Source of the DNA: an uncultured Mediterraneibacter sp.
GTDB lineage: Bacteria; Bacillota; Clostridia; Lachnospirales; Lachnospiraceae
DNA length: 59,873 bases
Assembly: GCA_944375765.1 (NCBI GenBank)
Contig: CALWAR010000120.1
Coordinates: 1 to 59,873, forward strand
Reading direction: 5' to 3'
Shown in pieces: positions 16,925 to 25,212 of the stretch. The number at the start of each line of letters is the position of its first letter. The stretch's first letter is position 1. The notes under the pieces are model-generated. The model saw only the letters and a program-made list of their open reading frames with translations, had not been told where the DNA came from and ran no database searches. The translations under genes and the position numbers were made by a program.

Positions 16925-17725
16925 TTACACATACCTGCTGATGACGACGTTCAGTCTGTTCTTTCTCGTGCGGCCTCCCGCATACTCGAACCTGAACTTC
17001 CCAAGTCCCCTGACAGAGACGACGTCTCCCTCTGACGGCTGATATCCGTTGGTTGTGACAAGACGTCCGTTGACATAGACTTTTGCTCCTTCGATCAGAC
17101 CTGTAAGTCTTGTTCTCGACTGTGAAAAAGCCAGCGAGAGCAGGCTGTCCAGCCTTACCGACGCAACTGTTCCGCGGATCTCTTCATAAGACGGAACATA
17201 GTGTATCTCAAAGAGACTTATTTCTTCTGTCGTAACAGAGGTATGCCGCACCCTTACCAGTTCTTCTCTGATCAGGCCGGTCATTGTCCTGTGCACAAAG
17301 ATGAGCGCGTCCTGTCCCTCCCGGACGATGTCTCCTGTCCTGGAGCGGTCGATCCCCAGACTGAGGACTGCGCCAAGATAGTCTCTGTGGGTAAGTTCTT
17401 CTGCAAACCTGGCATTGAGAGGGGAGATCCTGAGAGCGCAGAACGGGTATCCGATCTCCTCTGCGGAGAGTTCCTCTTTTCCGTAACGTAAATAAAGAGC
17501 CTCAGGGATAAATGCCGCCATCTGACGCTCTGCAAGGTCATAGCCGCCAAAAGAGACGATCCTGGAAGACAGTTTTTCTTTTGGCAGCATATGTAAAATG
17601 TTCTGTTCATTTAGATTAAGAAAATCCGAAAAAGTTATGATATCGCGCTGATATGCCGTTTTGGACAGCTCCAGGAACCTTTTTTCCAGATTCTGGCTTT
17701 CTTTGTTCTGATCTGTTTCTTTCAT
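16925..17725 (-). CDS. ylmH: YlmH family S4-domain RNA-binding protein
   Basis: A 266-residue YlmH protein. The central region (FISFGGYDLAERQ-like: SRIVSFGGYDLAERQMAAF, YLGAVLSLGIDRSRTGDI) and C-terminal S4 domain (RLDSLLSLAFSQSRTRLTGLIEGAKVYVNGR) are typical. YlmH relatives bind stalled 50S-nascent chain complexes in ribosome rescue, and the gene is a standard member of the ylm division cluster. It starts 6 bp after sepF with a weak, distant ribosome-binding site, suggesting coupling. Confidence 0.9.
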   Translation of the reverse strand: MKETDQNKESQNLEKRFLELSKTAYQRDIITFSDFLNLNEQNILHMLPKEKLSSRIVSFGGYDLAERQMAAFIPEALYLRYGKEELSAEEIGYPFCALRISPLNARFAEELTHRDYLGAVLSLGIDRSRTGDIVREGQDALIFVHRTMTGLIREELVRVRHTSVTTEEISLFEIHYVPSYEEIRGTVASVRLDSLLSLAFSQSRTRLTGLIEGAKVYVNGRLVTTNGYQPSEGDVVSVRGLGKFRFEYAGGRTRKNRLNVVISRYV

Positions 17726-17731
17726 GGCGGA

Positions 17732-18280
17732 TCAGTATCTTCCCCTGACGCTCGGCGACTCCATGGAACCGCCGAGAAGATCCTGAAGATCCCCGGAGAT
17801 ATCTACATTAGTAGGCGTTACAAGGAAGATATAGTTGGATATCTTCTGAAGATTGCCGCTGATGGCAAAAGTAGCGCCTGAGATAAAATCAATGATCCTC
17901 TGAGCAACTTCGAGATCCATCCCCTCGAGATTCAGGATGACAGTCCTGCCGGAGAGCAGCGTCTCCGTGATCTCTCTGGAATCATCAACGGAATTGGGTT
18001 TTACGACGCAGACTTCCATATTCCCGCTCTTTCTGGCGGCAGGATGTCTCATCGGCGTTACTTTATTATTTGCAGAGGGCTGATATTTCCTGTCCTCTTC
18101 CATATCGAAATCATCGTAATTATCTTCTTTTGTATTTTTCTTTCCGAACAGTGAGCGGCGATGCGGTTTTTCATCATATCCGTCATCGTCATAGAATTCG
18201 TCGTCATCATAAAATTCATCGTCGTCGTAATCGTCGTCGTTTAATTTCATGATGTCCAGAAATTTATCAAATACACCCAT
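17732..18280 (-). CDS. sepF: Cell division protein SepF
   Basis: A 182-residue SepF. The amphipathic N-terminus MGVFDKFLDIMKL anchors it to the membrane, a long acidic linker (residues ~14-70) follows, and the C-terminal domain (MEVCVVKPNSVDDSREIT, TVILNLEGMDLEVAQRIIDFISG) polymerises and binds FtsZ. The linker contains repeats of DDDEFY, about residues 16-36, unusually Asp/Tyr-rich. AGGAGTGTAAAG precedes the ATG. Between yggS and ylmH as in most Firmicutes. Confidence 0.95.
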   Translation of the reverse strand: MGVFDKFLDIMKLNDDDYDDDEFYDDDEFYDDDGYDEKPHRRSLFGKKNTKEDNYDDFDMEEDRKYQPSANNKVTPMRHPAARKSGNMEVCVVKPNSVDDSREITETLLSGRTVILNLEGMDLEVAQRIIDFISGATFAISGNLQKISNYIFLVTPTNVDISGDLQDLLGGSMESPSVRGRY

Positions 18281-18328
18281 CTTTACACTCCTATCTTGCG
18301 CATGATAAACATACGCAACTGTTTTCTT

Positions 18329-19048
18329 TCACACTCTCTTGCCAGAGAAAACCCCCTGTTTACCGTAATCTCTGGCACCAAAGATCGCCGTGCCGATCCG
18401 AACCATCGTAGCCCCTTCCTCGATCGCCACTTCAAAATCATTGGTCATCCCCATTGAGAGTATGCTCACAGTACCATTATCAATGTTTTTTTCTTTGATG
18501 TCAACATATAATTTATGTAAATCTGCAAAAATCGAACGGTTATTTTCAGGATTGTCCACAAAAGGCGCAATAGTCATAAGGCCGCGCACATTTACGTGCG
18601 GCAGCCGTATCGCTTCTTCATAAAACGGGAGTACCTCTTCTGTTTTCAGGCCGAATTTGCTCGTTTCCTGTGCGACATTGACTTCCAAAAGTATATCTGC
18701 CGTCCTGTTATGCTTCTCTGCTTCTCTCTCGATCACTTCCGCCAGACGCATTGAATCGACAGAGTGGATCAGTTTTACTTTATCGATAATATATTTTACT
18801 TTGTTCGTCTGCAGATGACCGATCATGTGCCATTCTATATCCTTTGGAAGAGCTTCGTATTTATCCCGTATCTCCTGTACTTTGTTCTCGCCGAAAACGC
18901 GGACGCCCAGACCGTATGCTTCTTCCAGCGCCCTGACCGGTTTCGTCTTGCTGACAGAGATCAGCGTGACTTCTGACCGGTCTCTGCCCGCACGGCTGCA
19001 TGCCGCCTGTATCCTCTCCTCTACTGCTGTCAGATTTTCCTTTAACAT
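18329..19048 (-). CDS. yggS: YggS family PLP-homeostasis protein
   Basis: A 239-residue PLP-binding alanine-racemase-fold protein that buffers pyridoxal phosphate rather than acting as a known enzyme. TLISVSKTKPVRALEEAYGLG carries the PLP lysine; FGENKVQEIRDKYEALP, EWHMIGHLQTNKVKYI and LSMGMTNDFEVAIEEGATMVRIGTAIFG are diagnostic. GAGGAG precedes the ATG. It is the usual upstream neighbour of sepF (ylmE in Bacillus). Confidence 0.95.
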   Translation of the reverse strand: MLKENLTAVEERIQAACSRAGRDRSEVTLISVSKTKPVRALEEAYGLGVRVFGENKVQEIRDKYEALPKDIEWHMIGHLQTNKVKYIIDKVKLIHSVDSMRLAEVIEREAEKHNRTADILLEVNVAQETSKFGLKTEEVLPFYEEAIRLPHVNVRGLMTIAPFVDNPENNRSIFADLHKLYVDIKEKNIDNGTVSILSMGMTNDFEVAIEEGATMVRIGTAIFGARDYGKQGVFSGKRV

Positions 19049-19082
19049 AGGGGTAAACTCCTCTCTTCTCCTGTTTACTGCA

Positions 19083-20477
19083 TTACTGGAACACGACTTC
19101 GTCCGGGCTCACGCCGGAGCCGTTCTGTACGATATGGTCATAGTTATAGAGCCCGTAGTCTTCGCCCTCCTCCACGATATAATACTCGTCATTTTCACAG
19201 AGGATACTTACTTTCTTGAACACCGCATAACCGCGGTTGATATTGTAGACACCCTGCAGCGACTTCGTCACGCCGACAGTAAAGGTGTTGTCCGACTCCG
19301 GTTGTATGAGCACATCTCCAACATCCAGATCATCCCGGCTTACATATATTTCTCCGTCCTCCGAAACGTCATAGATATCGACCGCTTTAAACTGCATGCC
19401 GCCGTCACCGCTGCTGACGAGGAATCCGCTGTCTGAACTGTTCCCGCCGCCAGTCAGATATTCCTGTGGGATCACATAGAAATCTTCTTCTACTACCGAA
19501 GATCTTGGTATCTTCAGTCCGCTCTCATCTTCAAGGATAAGCTCGATGTTCAGGAACCGGTCTCCGGCGTAGCGGATCATAGAGTCGTTAAAGTCAAGGC
19601 ATCCATAGTACCCGCCGTTCCTTTGGATCACTGAAAAATCTGCCCACATCGTCTCGCTGTCCTTGTCCACACGGACACGGATGCTTGTCACATCGTCTTT
19701 TGTGAGGCTCTCGGCCGTTTCCTTGTCAAGACGCACGATCACAGACCAGTCCTCGCTCGTGATAAGCCGGTAGACAGGATCGCCGGCGTCTATCTCCATC
19801 TGGTCGGAAAGTACGGTATTCTCATATTCTGTATTGTCAAAATTTTCATCCGTGAAAGTATCTTTCGTCAGGCTCTCCATCCCGTCCACTGTAAATGCTA
19901 CGATACCGTCTTTTTCGCTCGCATACGATGTGACGTTAAGGCTGCTCGCACTGACCGCGGCGTCCAGATGCTGCATACGCGTTTCCCTGTATGTGTCCTG
20001 CAGCGAAGTGTCGATCTCGTCTCCGAGGCTGTAGACAGATGAGAAATCCGAAGATCTGTAGTTTTCATTGAAGTTCTGGAGCAGCAGGATAACGCCTGAG
20101 AGCACCGGGGGATCAACACCGCCGGATCCTTCCTCAGACGACACTGTTTCATTTGTATTGAGAGGCGCCGGGGACAATGCATAGATATTTGTCCCTGCTT
20201 TTACCTTTGTGTTTTCATTCTGATAATAGCTGACATATCCATCCGCCTGAGCGCTCACCGCAGTCTCCTCCCGGATGATGAGGCCTGTGTATGAGGTGTC
20301 GCGCACGATGCTCCCCTCTCTCACTTCATACACAGATATGTTGTCATTGCTGAAATACATGACGATCGTGACGATCAGATATATAAAGACGATCGCGAAC
20401 AGGAACATTCCCAGATTCAGCTCGCGTTTTCGTTTGAATTTACTGATATTGGCAGATTTATCTTTTTTGGATGCCAA
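19083..20477 (-). CDS. HlyD-like membrane-anchored protein
   Basis: About 464 residues: a basic cytoplasmic start, one membrane segment (residues ~23-42, GMFLFAIVFIYLIVTIVMYF), then an extracellular part with a lipoyl-like hairpin (YEVREGSIVRDTSYTGLIIREE, VSAQADGYVSYYQNENTKVKAG), a helical insert and beta-barrel modules (IVRLDKETAESLTKDD). This resembles HlyD/membrane-fusion adaptors, but no ABC partner is nearby. The family often heads the yggS-sepF cluster in Clostridia, so a division or envelope role is plausible. TTG 20477 is preferred: AGGAGG lies 11 bp upstream, whereas the GTG at 20489 overlaps it. Confidence 0.7.
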   Translation of the reverse strand: MASKKDKSANISKFKRKRELNLGMFLFAIVFIYLIVTIVMYFSNDNISVYEVREGSIVRDTSYTGLIIREETAVSAQADGYVSYYQNENTKVKAGTNIYALSPAPLNTNETVSSEEGSGGVDPPVLSGVILLLQNFNENYRSSDFSSVYSLGDEIDTSLQDTYRETRMQHLDAAVSASSLNVTSYASEKDGIVAFTVDGMESLTKDTFTDENFDNTEYENTVLSDQMEIDAGDPVYRLITSEDWSVIVRLDKETAESLTKDDVTSIRVRVDKDSETMWADFSVIQRNGGYYGCLDFNDSMIRYAGDRFLNIELILEDESGLKIPRSSVVEEDFYVIPQEYLTGGGNSSDSGFLVSSGDGGMQFKAVDIYDVSEDGEIYVSRDDLDVGDVLIQPESDNTFTVGVTKSLQGVYNINRGYAVFKKVSILCENDEYYIVEEGEDYGLYNYDHIVQNGSGVSPDEVVFQ

Positions 20478-20522
20478 TCCGTGATCCACCTCCTGATATC
20501 CATCATTATCTGTAGCCTGTTA

Positions 20523-20551
20523 AGTATAGCATTTTTCTGTGTATATTTCCA
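20523..20551 (-). promoter_or_regulatory. Promoter of the HlyD-yggS-sepF-ylmH-lspA-rluD run
   Basis: On the minus strand, TGGAAA (20551-20546) and TATACT (20528-20523) with 17 bp between. The -10 is strong and the -35 weak; it is the best candidate in this divergent gap. Confidence 0.5.
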
Positions 20552-20600
20552 GCCATTAAGGAAATAATAAGAATATTGAGACAGTAAAGGAGGAAATATA

Positions 20601-20804
20601 ATGAAATGGTTTGATTACACAGCTCTGACGATCGTGATCATTGGAGCGGTCAACTGGCTGCTGATCGGTATCTTCCGTTTTGATCTTGTCGCATTTCTTT
20701 TTGGAAACTTAAGCTGGCTCTCAAGAATCGTTTACACTCTTGTCGGCTTGTGCGGTCTGTATCTGCTCAGCTTCTTCGGCAGGGTCCGGGGAATGTCAGA
20801 GTAG
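20601..20804 (+). CDS. DUF378 family small membrane protein
   Basis: A 67-residue protein with two hydrophobic helices (LTIVIIGAVNWLLIGIFRFDLVAFLF and IVYTLVGLCGLYLLSFF), matching the DUF378 family (the GAVNWLLIG motif is diagnostic). AAAGGAGGAAATATA precedes the ATG. It is a lone gene between a divergent cluster and a strong terminator. Function unknown. Confidence 0.85.
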   Translation: MKWFDYTALTIVIIGAVNWLLIGIFRFDLVAFLFGNLSWLSRIVYTLVGLCGLYLLSFFGRVRGMSE

Positions 20805-20827
20805 TGCAGGATCGATATTTTTCATAG

Positions 20828-20875
20828 AAGAAAGCCTTTTATCTCCGCTGCGTATCGGAGATAAAAGGCTTTCTT
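20828..20875. terminator. Strong bidirectional terminator
   Basis: A perfect 20-bp stem (20828-20847 with 20856-20875) around an 8-nt loop, with arms AAGAAAGCCTTTTATCTCCG and complement. It separates the DUF378 gene from the 3' end of the convergent dac/mre cluster and can act on both. Confidence 0.85.
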
Positions 20876-20888
20876 CTTATATCTCTGC

Positions 20889-20940
20889 GATTCTCCTGCT
20901 CAGTCTGAGATCTGCTGATTCTCCTGCTCAGTCTGAGATC
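20889..20940. repeat. 24-bp exact direct repeat at the 3' end of the carboxypeptidase gene
   Basis: The same 24 bases, beginning GATTCTCCTGCTCAG, occur at 20889-20912 and 20917-20940, a 28-bp period. The first copy spans the stop codon (20900-20902), so the duplication lies at the gene's C-terminal end and may have shifted the stop. Simple slippage duplication is likely. Confidence 0.85.
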
Positions 20941-21982
20941 CGTTGATCCCGGCGTCCATAAGCAGGTTCATCTGTTCATACAGCATCTCCCTGTCGTCGG
21001 CGCCCATGATAACAGAGATATAGGGATGCTCCTCAAGATCCTGATCGTAAAGTATGACGCAGTTTCCCGCAAGCTTTGTCGTTCCTGTCTTTCCGCCCAG
21101 GACACGGATCCCTTCCGGTTCCTCAGCTTCGCCGCTTCCATACCACTGTGAGGGAATCCATGTCTCTTTGCGCACGGCCCCGTCAGCCCCATTGAGGGTT
21201 CCGTCGTAGGTTTCCATGGATATGATCTCAACAAACGTCTCGTTTTTGATACACTCATTAAACATAAGATACAGGTCATATGCAGTGGTATAGTGGTCTT
21301 CATTGTGAAGGCCGTGGGGATTCATAAAATGCGTGCCCGTCGCTCCCAGAGCCGCCGCTTCCTGATTCATCAGCTCTGCGAACTGTTCCGTGCTTCCCGA
21401 GATGTGTTCTGCTATCGCTGTGGCACAGTCATTTCCCGAACGGAGAAGGAGTCCGCACACAAGATCGTACATCGTCACCCTGTCTCCTGTCCGAAGACCG
21501 CTTGTCACCTCATCCGCCTTAAAATCCGTTGCATTGGCGCTGACTGTCACAACATCATCCATATTGCTGTATTTCAGAGCGACATATGCCGTCATGACTT
21601 TCGTTGTGCTGGCAGGGTAAAGGCGGTCAAACAGCCTGTAGCCGCAGAGCACGCTCCTGTTCTCAAGATCAAACAATCCCGCCGCATGGAGTTCAGATTC
21701 TGGCTCATAGCCTGCTAAAGCGACTTCCCCCGCCGTCACGCACAGATCTGATGCAACCAACGTTCCCTGATACACAGATCTGTCATAATTATCTTCTTCA
21801 TATTCCGCTATATGGTCCCGGAACTGATCAGCTACAAGGAGACCACCTGACACAGCCGCGCCTGCTATGACCACAAGGGCAATGAGTACAGCGGCTGTAC
21901 GTATCTGCCGCCTCCTCTGTTTTCTTCTTCTGGCGGCCTTCACTGACCGCAGTTCTTCCATTCTGTCACTTGTACATCTCAC
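20900..21982 (-). CDS. D-alanyl-D-alanine carboxypeptidase (serine-type, class A PBP5-like)
   Basis: A 360-residue low-molecular-weight penicillin-binding protein that trims D-Ala from peptidoglycan stems. A very basic cytoplasmic N-terminus (KAARRRKQRRRQIR) precedes a single membrane anchor (residues ~30-50), then the catalytic domain with Ser125-Lys128 (ASTTK), Ser182-Asn184 (SGN) and Lys298-Thr-Gly (KTG). The anchor is N-terminal instead of the usual C-terminal amphipathic helix. The start is GTG 21982, overlapping mgsA; ATG 21961 is an alternative. The C-terminus is affected by a 24-bp repeat. Confidence 0.88.
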   Translation of the reverse strand: MRCTSDRMEELRSVKAARRRKQRRRQIRTAAVLIALVVIAGAAVSGGLLVADQFRDHIAEYEEDNYDRSVYQGTLVASDLCVTAGEVALAGYEPESELHAAGLFDLENRSVLCGYRLFDRLYPASTTKVMTAYVALKYSNMDDVVTVSANATDFKADEVTSGLRTGDRVTMYDLVCGLLLRSGNDCATAIAEHISGSTEQFAELMNQEAAALGATGTHFMNPHGLHNEDHYTTAYDLYLMFNECIKNETFVEIISMETYDGTLNGADGAVRKETWIPSQWYGSGEAEEPEGIRVLGGKTGTTKLAGNCVILYDQDLEEHPYISVIMGADDREMLYEQMNLLMDAGINGSQTEQENQQISD

Positions 21983-22361
21983 GCCAGTCCAAATCTCCTC
22001 TGTCCAGTGCTAAGATCAGCGCTTCCGCTGTAGCGATATTTGTTGCAATCGGTATATTATACATATCGCATAATTTTACAATGTCGTTGACATCCGGCTC
22101 GTGCGGGCGCGGTGCGAGCGGATCCCTGAAGAAAATGAGCAGGTCGATATTATTGTGCTCGATCTGTGATCCAAGCTGCTGCTTGCCGCCGAGATGCCCC
22201 GCCAGGAACTTGTGGATCGTCAGATTCGTCACATTCTCCACCAGCACACCTGTCGTCTCTGTGGCATACAGCTCGTGCTTGCTGAGTATTCCGCGGTATG
22301 CGATGCAAAAGTTCTGCATCAGCTTCTTTTTCGCATCATGTGCGATCAGTCCGATGTTCAT
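21966..22361 (-). CDS. mgsA: Methylglyoxal synthase
   Basis: A 131-residue enzyme converting dihydroxyacetone phosphate to methylglyoxal and phosphate. Family motifs are MNIGLIAHDAKKK, GHLGGKQQLGSQI, LLIFFRDPL and EPDVNDIVKLCDMYNIPIATN, including the catalytic Asp. ATG 22361 is supported by AAGGAGAG; longer in-frame starts overlap rodA. Its place between rodA and a carboxypeptidase is recurrent in Lachnospiraceae; no functional link to the wall is known. Confidence 0.95.
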   Translation of the reverse strand: MNIGLIAHDAKKKLMQNFCIAYRGILSKHELYATETTGVLVENVTNLTIHKFLAGHLGGKQQLGSQIEHNNIDLLIFFRDPLAPRPHEPDVNDIVKLCDMYNIPIATNIATAEALILALDRGDLDWREMYK

Positions 22362-22377
22362 AATCGTCACTCTCTCC

Positions 22378-23514
22378 TTACTGATATTTGTTGGGCTGTA
22401 AACCGACATTCAGTACAAAACCAATCCCCATAAAAAAGCATACGACGGAAGTCAGTCCATAACTCACAAAGGGCAGCGACAGTCCCGTATTAGGAAAGAT
22501 CAGAGTAGCCACGCTGATATTGATAAAACTCTGTATCCCAATCAGCGAGGCCACGCCGCCGCAGATGATCCGCCCCCCTGTGTCTTTCGCTTTCAAGCCA
22601 ACCATAATACACTCTATTACAATTAATAATATCAAAAATATAACGACACAACAACCCACAAATCCTAATTCTTCACCGATTATTGCAAAAATGAAGTCCG
22701 TCTGCGGCTCTGAGACAAAGTTTCCGTTCTTGACGGACGTCGTCTCATCATTATTATATCCTTTCCCTGAGAGCTGACCCGAACCGATCGCCATGACCGA
22801 ATTTAACTGCTGATATGACTCATCCGCCGCGTATTTTTCCGGTTCCAGCCATGCCAGGATACGTTCCTGCTGATAGTCGCGCAGGAAAGGCTGGTTTGGC
22901 TGGACTGCGATCGCCAGAAAGATCACGACCGTAGGAACCGTGATCGCCAGAACCGTACCGACAAACCTGTAACTTAATCCGGCCAGGAACAAAAGCGCGC
23001 AGAAAAGAGCTGCAATACATATCGTAGTCGAAAGATTCGGCTGAATGTAAATGAGCGCAAGGGACGGGATGATCAGCATAATCGCCTGCAGGAGCAGCTT
23101 CGGACTGTTGATCGCCCGCTCCCGGCCCGCGAGAAATCTGGCAAAGAACAGGATCATCAGGATCTTGGTCAGGTCAGACGGCTGGAGCTGGGTAAATCCC
23201 AGATTCAGCCAGCGCTGAGCTCCGTTCGCAGAGCGCCCGATCCCCGGTACCCATACTGCCGCAAGGAGCGCCAGATTCAGAAAATACATCGGCCAGTAGA
23301 AGTTGAGCACCCACTTATAGTCGATCAGAGAAATGACCACCATCGCGGCAATGCCGAGGAGCACACCGAGTATCTGGCGGTCCATGAGATCAGGGCGCGC
23401 GCTTCTGACCATCAGGATCCCGATCACTGACAGTACGAGCACCGGCAGGATCAGACCGATCTTATAATCTTTGATATTGTAATGCACTTTGACGTTTTTC
23501 AGAAAAGATTTCAA
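22378..23514 (-). CDS. rodA: RodA (SEDS peptidoglycan glycosyltransferase)
   Basis: A 378-residue SEDS-family polytopic protein with about ten membrane helices. Family blocks include NGAQRWLNLGFTQLQPSDLTKI, AWLEPEKYAADESYQQLNSVMAIGSG, QTDFIFAIIGEELGFVG and LPFVSYGLTSVV. SEDS proteins polymerise glycan strands with a partner class B PBP; the PBP2 gene in the same cluster is the likely partner. RodA rather than FtsW is inferred from the mre/min context. Start overlaps minE by ATGA. Confidence 0.93.
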   Translation of the reverse strand: MKSFLKNVKVHYNIKDYKIGLILPVLVLSVIGILMVRSARPDLMDRQILGVLLGIAAMVVISLIDYKWVLNFYWPMYFLNLALLAAVWVPGIGRSANGAQRWLNLGFTQLQPSDLTKILMILFFARFLAGRERAINSPKLLLQAIMLIIPSLALIYIQPNLSTTICIAALFCALLFLAGLSYRFVGTVLAITVPTVVIFLAIAVQPNQPFLRDYQQERILAWLEPEKYAADESYQQLNSVMAIGSGQLSGKGYNNDETTSVKNGNFVSEPQTDFIFAIIGEELGFVGCCVVIFLILLIVIECIMVGLKAKDTGGRIICGGVASLIGIQSFINISVATLIFPNTGLSLPFVSYGLTSVVCFFMGIGFVLNVGLQPNKYQ

Positions 23515-23726
23515 TTTTTTTCTCCCGTGTATCTTATATGTATATCATTGCGTGTGATCTCAATGTTCAGGTCTTTCTGATCTATCTCCATATATTTTGA
23601 GACCGTATGATACAGATCATTTGTCAGTCGTTCCACCGAGTCCGGCGTGCATTGTATCCTGTCAGAGACAAGAAGGGTTTTCAGTCTCTCTTTTGCGATA
23701 AAGACAGAAGAAACGCTCATTTTCAT
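23511..23726 (-). CDS. minE: Cell division topological specificity factor MinE
   Basis: A 71-residue MinE. The N-terminal part (SSVFIAKERLKTLLVSDRI) matches the amphipathic, MinD-stimulating segment, and DLYHTVSKYMEIDQKDLNIEI is the topological domain. MinE drives pole-to-pole MinCD movement. It is slightly shorter than E. coli MinE (88 aa). Overlaps rodA and minD by 4 bp each, consistent with coupled translation. Confidence 0.92.
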   Translation of the reverse strand: MKMSVSSVFIAKERLKTLLVSDRIQCTPDSVERLTNDLYHTVSKYMEIDQKDLNIEITRNDIHIRYTGEKN

Positions 23727-24523
23727 ACCCCCTGACTGCGGTGAAAGAGGGATGATATCCTCTCCAGTATCCCATCAGGTTTCATGAAATCTTCCATCGG
23801 GACTTCCTCACCCAGGAGTCTTCTGCATATATCCGTATACGCCCTTCCTGCGGGACACTCCTCTCCTGTCACCGGCTCTCCCTGGTTCGTGGCAATGACC
23901 ACCTGCTCGTCATCCGGGATCACCCCGAGAAGATCTATGGCCAGTATCTCCGTCACGTCCTCTACCGACATCATGTCCCCCCGTTTTACCATATCGACAC
24001 GCAGTCGGTTGATGATAAGTTCATTTTTTCGTATCCCGGCCGTCTCCAGAAGTCCGATAATCCTGTCCGCGTCCCGGATGGCCGATACCTCCGGAGTCGT
24101 GACGATGATGGAACGGTCGGCTCCGGCGATCGCGTTCTGGAATCCCTGTTCGATCCCCGCAGGACAGTCGAGCAGGATAAAATCATAGTCCTCACGGATA
24201 TCATCGATCAGTTTTTTCATCTGCTCCGGCGAGACGCTGGACTTATCTCTTGTCTGTGCGGAGGGGAGAAGATAAAGTTCCGGAAATCTCTTATCTTTTA
24301 TGAGCGCCTGCTTCAGTCTGCAGTTTCCCTCGACCACATCTACGATATTATATACGATCCGGTTTTCAAGCCCCATGACCACATCCAGATTACGCAGCCC
24401 CAGATCTGTGTCTATGACCATTACTTTCTTCTCAAGCCCGGACAGCCCGATCCCGATATTTGCCGTTGTCGTCGTCTTTCCGACTCCGCCTTTTCCTGAT
24501 GTAATGACAATAACCTCTCCCAT
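23723..24523 (-). CDS. minD: Septum site-determining ATPase MinD
   Basis: A 266-residue MinD. The deviant Walker A is TSGKGGVGKTTTTANIG; LGLRNLDVVMGLENR, DFILLDCPAGIEQGF and DADRIIGLL are diagnostic. The C-terminal amphipathic tail (ERISSLFHR) would bind membrane in the ATP form. GGAGGAAAAAACAGC precedes ATG 24523; a longer in-frame version overlapping minC is not supported. Confidence 0.96.
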   Translation of the reverse strand: MGEVIVITSGKGGVGKTTTTANIGIGLSGLEKKVMVIDTDLGLRNLDVVMGLENRIVYNIVDVVEGNCRLKQALIKDKRFPELYLLPSAQTRDKSSVSPEQMKKLIDDIREDYDFILLDCPAGIEQGFQNAIAGADRSIIVTTPEVSAIRDADRIIGLLETAGIRKNELIINRLRVDMVKRGDMMSVEDVTEILAIDLLGVIPDDEQVVIATNQGEPVTGEECPAGRAYTDICRRLLGEEVPMEDFMKPDGILERISSLFHRSQGV

Positions 24524-24552
24524 GCTGTTTTTTCCTCCTACACAAACTTTTG

Positions 24553-25197
24553 TCAATCTACAAGAGGATCCAGATAGATACGGTTCCCGTCTACAACTGC
24601 GATCTTCGGTCCCGGTATGCTCAGGCTCTCCTGATAGATGATGTGACGGTTTGCCTCTATATCTCCGATCCACAGCCCTTTCGGCTGCAGAAAGAGCGCG
24701 GAGATAAATGCGCTTCTGTTCCCGTCTGAACCGGCATAAGCATATCCATAGAGCGAACCCATGATAACGATACTTCCCTTTGCAAGAACTTTCGCTTCAG
24801 GTTCCACATCGCCCAGTATCACAAGATCCGAATCCGACTCCAGTACCTGTCGTCTCCCGAGTGTGCCTCTGTAAAACATGCCGTCATCCTTGTGTTCTTC
24901 GCTGGCCGCATGTTCTACAGCGCTTCTGTATTCCACTTTACCGTCCTCATCCTTCTCAATGATGCAGACGACGTCTATCTGTGTATTTTTGCCTATAATC
25001 TTAAGTATATCCTCCTCTTGAGTCCGGCTGAGCGTGCGTCCGCTGAAACTCAGCGCCATCTTTGCATTTCTGAAAAAATGCGAGGTATCTTTTAATTTTT
25101 CATCCAGCTTCTCAAAGAGCATGTCCATGTCCGCATCCGGATCCAGTCCGATATCCAGTCCATAGCGGCTGCTCCTTATCGTTACAAGCCTGTCCAT
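24553..25197 (-). CDS. minC: Septum site-determining protein MinC
   Basis: A 214-residue MinC that inhibits FtsZ assembly. The N-terminal domain has KLKDTSHFFRNAKMALSFSGR; the C-terminal beta-helix has RRQVLESDSDLVILGDVEPEAKVLAKGSIVIMGSLYG and ends RIYLDPLVD. GAGGG precedes ATG 25197 by six bases. With MinD and MinE it completes a MinCDE set. Confidence 0.93.
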   Translation of the reverse strand: MDRLVTIRSSRYGLDIGLDPDADMDMLFEKLDEKLKDTSHFFRNAKMALSFSGRTLSRTQEEDILKIIGKNTQIDVVCIIEKDEDGKVEYRSAVEHAASEEHKDDGMFYRGTLGRRQVLESDSDLVILGDVEPEAKVLAKGSIVIMGSLYGYAYAGSDGNRSAFISALFLQPKGLWIGDIEANRHIIYQESLSIPGPKIAVVDGNRIYLDPLVD

Positions 25198-25212
25198 ACA
25201 CATCCCTCACTG

